Assembly: GCA_009801015.1 (NCBI GenBank)
Contig: VHZZ01003775.1
Span: forward strand, 38,731-61,037
Direction: 5' to 3'
DNA from: Silene noctiflora
Lineage: Eukaryota > Streptophyta > Magnoliopsida > Caryophyllales > Caryophyllaceae
DNA length: 22,307 nucleotides
Numbering within the stretch: the stretch's first letter is position 1; the number at the start of each line of letters is the position of its first letter. The translations under genes were made by a program, and so were the position numbers. Below, in pieces: positions 20,701-22,307 of this stretch. Below the pieces are notes generated by a model. The model saw only the letters and a list, made by a program, of their open reading frames with translations. It searched no databases and was not told the DNA's origin.

Positions 20701-20836
20701 CTGCATTAAACCCTTACACAAAGCTTTCAACTTTTACCATCAAATCAAAAACTAATTAAAACCCAAATTCAAAATCACTAATTAAACAACCCCACTTCAA
20801 ACAATGAAGTAAAGATTGGATCTTTTAGATACCCAC
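20701..20836 (-). other. Predicted 5'UTR intron of the exportin-T gene
   Basis: On the minus strand a good donor (TTCAG|GTGGGTATC, boundary at 20836/20837) and a good acceptor (TTTAATGCAG|GAAAA, boundary at 20701/20700) bound 136 T-rich bases just before the start codon. The upstream ATGs in the leader (20704-20706 and 20738-20740 as CAT on the + strand) both fall inside this segment, so splicing would leave a leader free of upstream start codons. This is inferred from splice-site quality only. Confidence 0.5.
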
Positions 20837-20865
20837 CTGAAAAACGCTGTTTTTGGTTTAATTTT

Positions 20866-20873
20866 TAGGGTTT
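20866..20873 (-). promoter_or_regulatory. Telo-box (AAACCCTA) in the exportin-T leader
   Basis: AAACCCTA on the minus strand, about 160 bases downstream of the probable start site region and inside the predicted first leader exon. Telo-boxes are common near transcription starts of plant genes for ribosomal proteins and translation factors, which fits a tRNA export receptor. A second, shorter AACCCTAATAA lies at about 20665-20675. Confidence 0.5.
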
Positions 20874-21060
20874 TTTTGGGAATTAATTAAAAGTTCGATC
20901 TATAAGTGATGAATATGTTAAGAAATTTAATTGAATTGATGAAGAAAATGGGGGAAATTGAAGAAAAAAAAGATGAACAAATTGTAAGTAGAGTTGCTGG
21001 GTTTTGTTATGCTAAGCAGTTCTCAGAAAGTGAAGGTGGACGGAGTGGTAAGGGTGGCGG

Positions 21061-21068
21061 TTTATATA
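21061..21068 (-). promoter_or_regulatory. TATA box of the exportin-T gene
   Basis: TATATAAA on the minus strand, in the context CACTATATAAACCGCC. It would place transcription start near 21030, giving a leader of about 240 bases after removal of the predicted intron. The sequence that follows becomes C/T-rich (TTCTTCAATTTCCCCC), as in many plant leaders. Confidence 0.55.
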
Positions 21069-21069
21069 G

Positions 21070-22162
21070 TGTTGATATTTACTTTTTTGCCCTTTGATTT
21101 TGTATATTTATCGTGGGATTTTTTTTTTTTTGATGAATTATAGGTAGAAAGTTGCAAATCAGCCTGAGCTGAATTTATTAATTCTGAGGTGGCAAATTTT
21201 AATACTAAAAAATAAACTTTTTTGAGAAATAATTTTTAAAATTAATTATAAAGGAAATATAAAAAAAAATCTAATTTTGCATAGTTTTGTAAAATCACAT
21301 GCTAATTAACATAAGTATCGTATGCAAATTTTTCATAAGTGTATTTATTTGAAAAAAAATATCCATTGAAATTTAATTGTTAAGAAAAAACTAGTTATAA
21401 GGGAATGATAGCATAACATAAATATTCATCAATATTTTTTCCAAGAGTTGTGGTATGCGCATGATTGTTTTATGTAAAGTTTAAATATTTACAGATTAAC
21501 CGATTAGACGATGTAAAATTTGTTGTTTTGAGACATGTTATATATTTGGATGGAAATACAGGGGAAGTTGTTTCGAAATTAAGGAATTTGAAGAACAAAC
21601 TATTTTTTTTCTGCTTATCATAATAATAATCATCGAATATTTATATAATTAAATATTTAGTTGTTAAACATAACAAAATCAAAAAGTAACTTAAAAATTG
21701 TCGCAACTAATTTTTGCGCTTGTCATATCATATAGGGCAAAATTTGAATTATCTTTCCAATTCGTCACATATTATTATGTAGTTATATTTTTGTTGACAC
21801 GTGTTTGTCGGCGTATTGTATTTATTATGTCTTAATTTTTTTCTCATGCGATACAAATTAAAGATGATATCTATATGATATAACTTGTAAGCGTGATATT
21901 TTCAGAGTTGTGGTGATGAGACATATGCTCTATACATTATTATAAAAGAGCAATTGATTACTATATTTTAGAATTTATATTGGTGACAAAGTGATATTAA
22001 CTCGATAATATCTTACGGCTTTTATTTTGTAAAGTTCAGATATTATACGAATCAAAATTTTATTTGAGTCATTCAATATGAATTAAATGACACATGGCAT
22101 TAATTGATTTACTTGTGACGTATTTAACCAAAAGCAGTAGTACTTAGTAATATGAGGGAAAA
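21070..22162. other. AT-rich upstream flank of exportin-T, no gene seen
   Basis: Extremely AT-rich with many short homopolymers. An ACACGTGT G-box lies at about 21799-21806. No coding frame, tRNA or clear transposon could be recognised on either strand. Confidence 0.45.
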
Positions 22163-22307
22163 CTAGTTTTGTGACCCGTGAAATTCACAGGATGTTTGTT
22201 TTGAGTCTGATATTTTTAGTAATTGGAATTTTATAAAATATCAAACCATATTGTTAGATCACCTCATGAATAATTCATGATAGATTGTGTACTAAAATTA
22301 CGGTCAT
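22163..22307 (-). mobile_element. Candidate Helitron 3' terminus, element running off the window
   Basis: On the minus strand the sequence ends in a hairpin CCTGTGAATTTCACGGG (22175-22191 on +), eight bases, then CTAG (22163-22166) followed by T outside counting from A|CTAG on the + strand. A short palindrome about ten bases before a terminal CTRR, inserted between A and T, is the Helitron 3' signature. The body would lie to the right, mostly beyond the window, so no Rep/helicase can be checked. Confidence 0.5.

Overview
This is nuclear DNA of a flowering plant, almost certainly a eudicot. Both genes have many GT-AG introns, the space between them is AT-rich, and it is full of small transposon relics (Stowaway-like, Tourist-like and foldback MITEs, a Copia-type LTR end, a possible Helitron end). 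The style of the dispersed repeats (GACCGTCTCATATAAG-type motifs, degenerate TTCAG/AGCTC tracts) suggests Caryophyllales to me, but that is only an impression.

Layout. 1-1056 is the end of a Copia-type LTR retroelement on the minus strand (LTR 606-1056, primer-binding site 592-603, internal part running out of the window on the left). 1057-5800 holds no gene I can support; it has a foldback MITE, degenerate repeats, a 29-T tract and an unexpected cluster of TGGGCC sites. 5974-8435 (+) is a complete five-exon receptor-like cytoplasmic kinase of subfamily VII (RIPK/PBL/ARSK1-like, 460 aa). 8436-12457 is intergenic, with a 49-bp tandem repeat and MITE remnants. 12458-20653 (-) is a complete 13-exon exportin-T gene (orthologue of Arabidopsis PAUSED, 996 aa by my splicing). 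Its leader, a likely 5'UTR intron, a telo-box and a TATA box lie in 20654-21069. 21070-22307 is AT-rich flank ending in a candidate Helitron 3' terminus.

The two genes converge (3' ends facing, about 3.9 kb apart) and have unrelated jobs: immune/growth signalling at the membrane and nuclear export of tRNA. I see no sign that they form a system. I rebuilt both exon-intron structures by hand; each joins into one uninterrupted reading frame ending in the expected family C-terminus.

I did not find a clearly undescribed system. The most interesting items are a one-residue lengthening of the kinase activation loop, an in-frame repeat in the kinase tail, two adjacent hairpins in kinase intron 1, an exportin-T gene whose 12 introns are all phase 0 and host three MITEs, and the geneless TGGGCC cluster at 2.8-4.9 kb.
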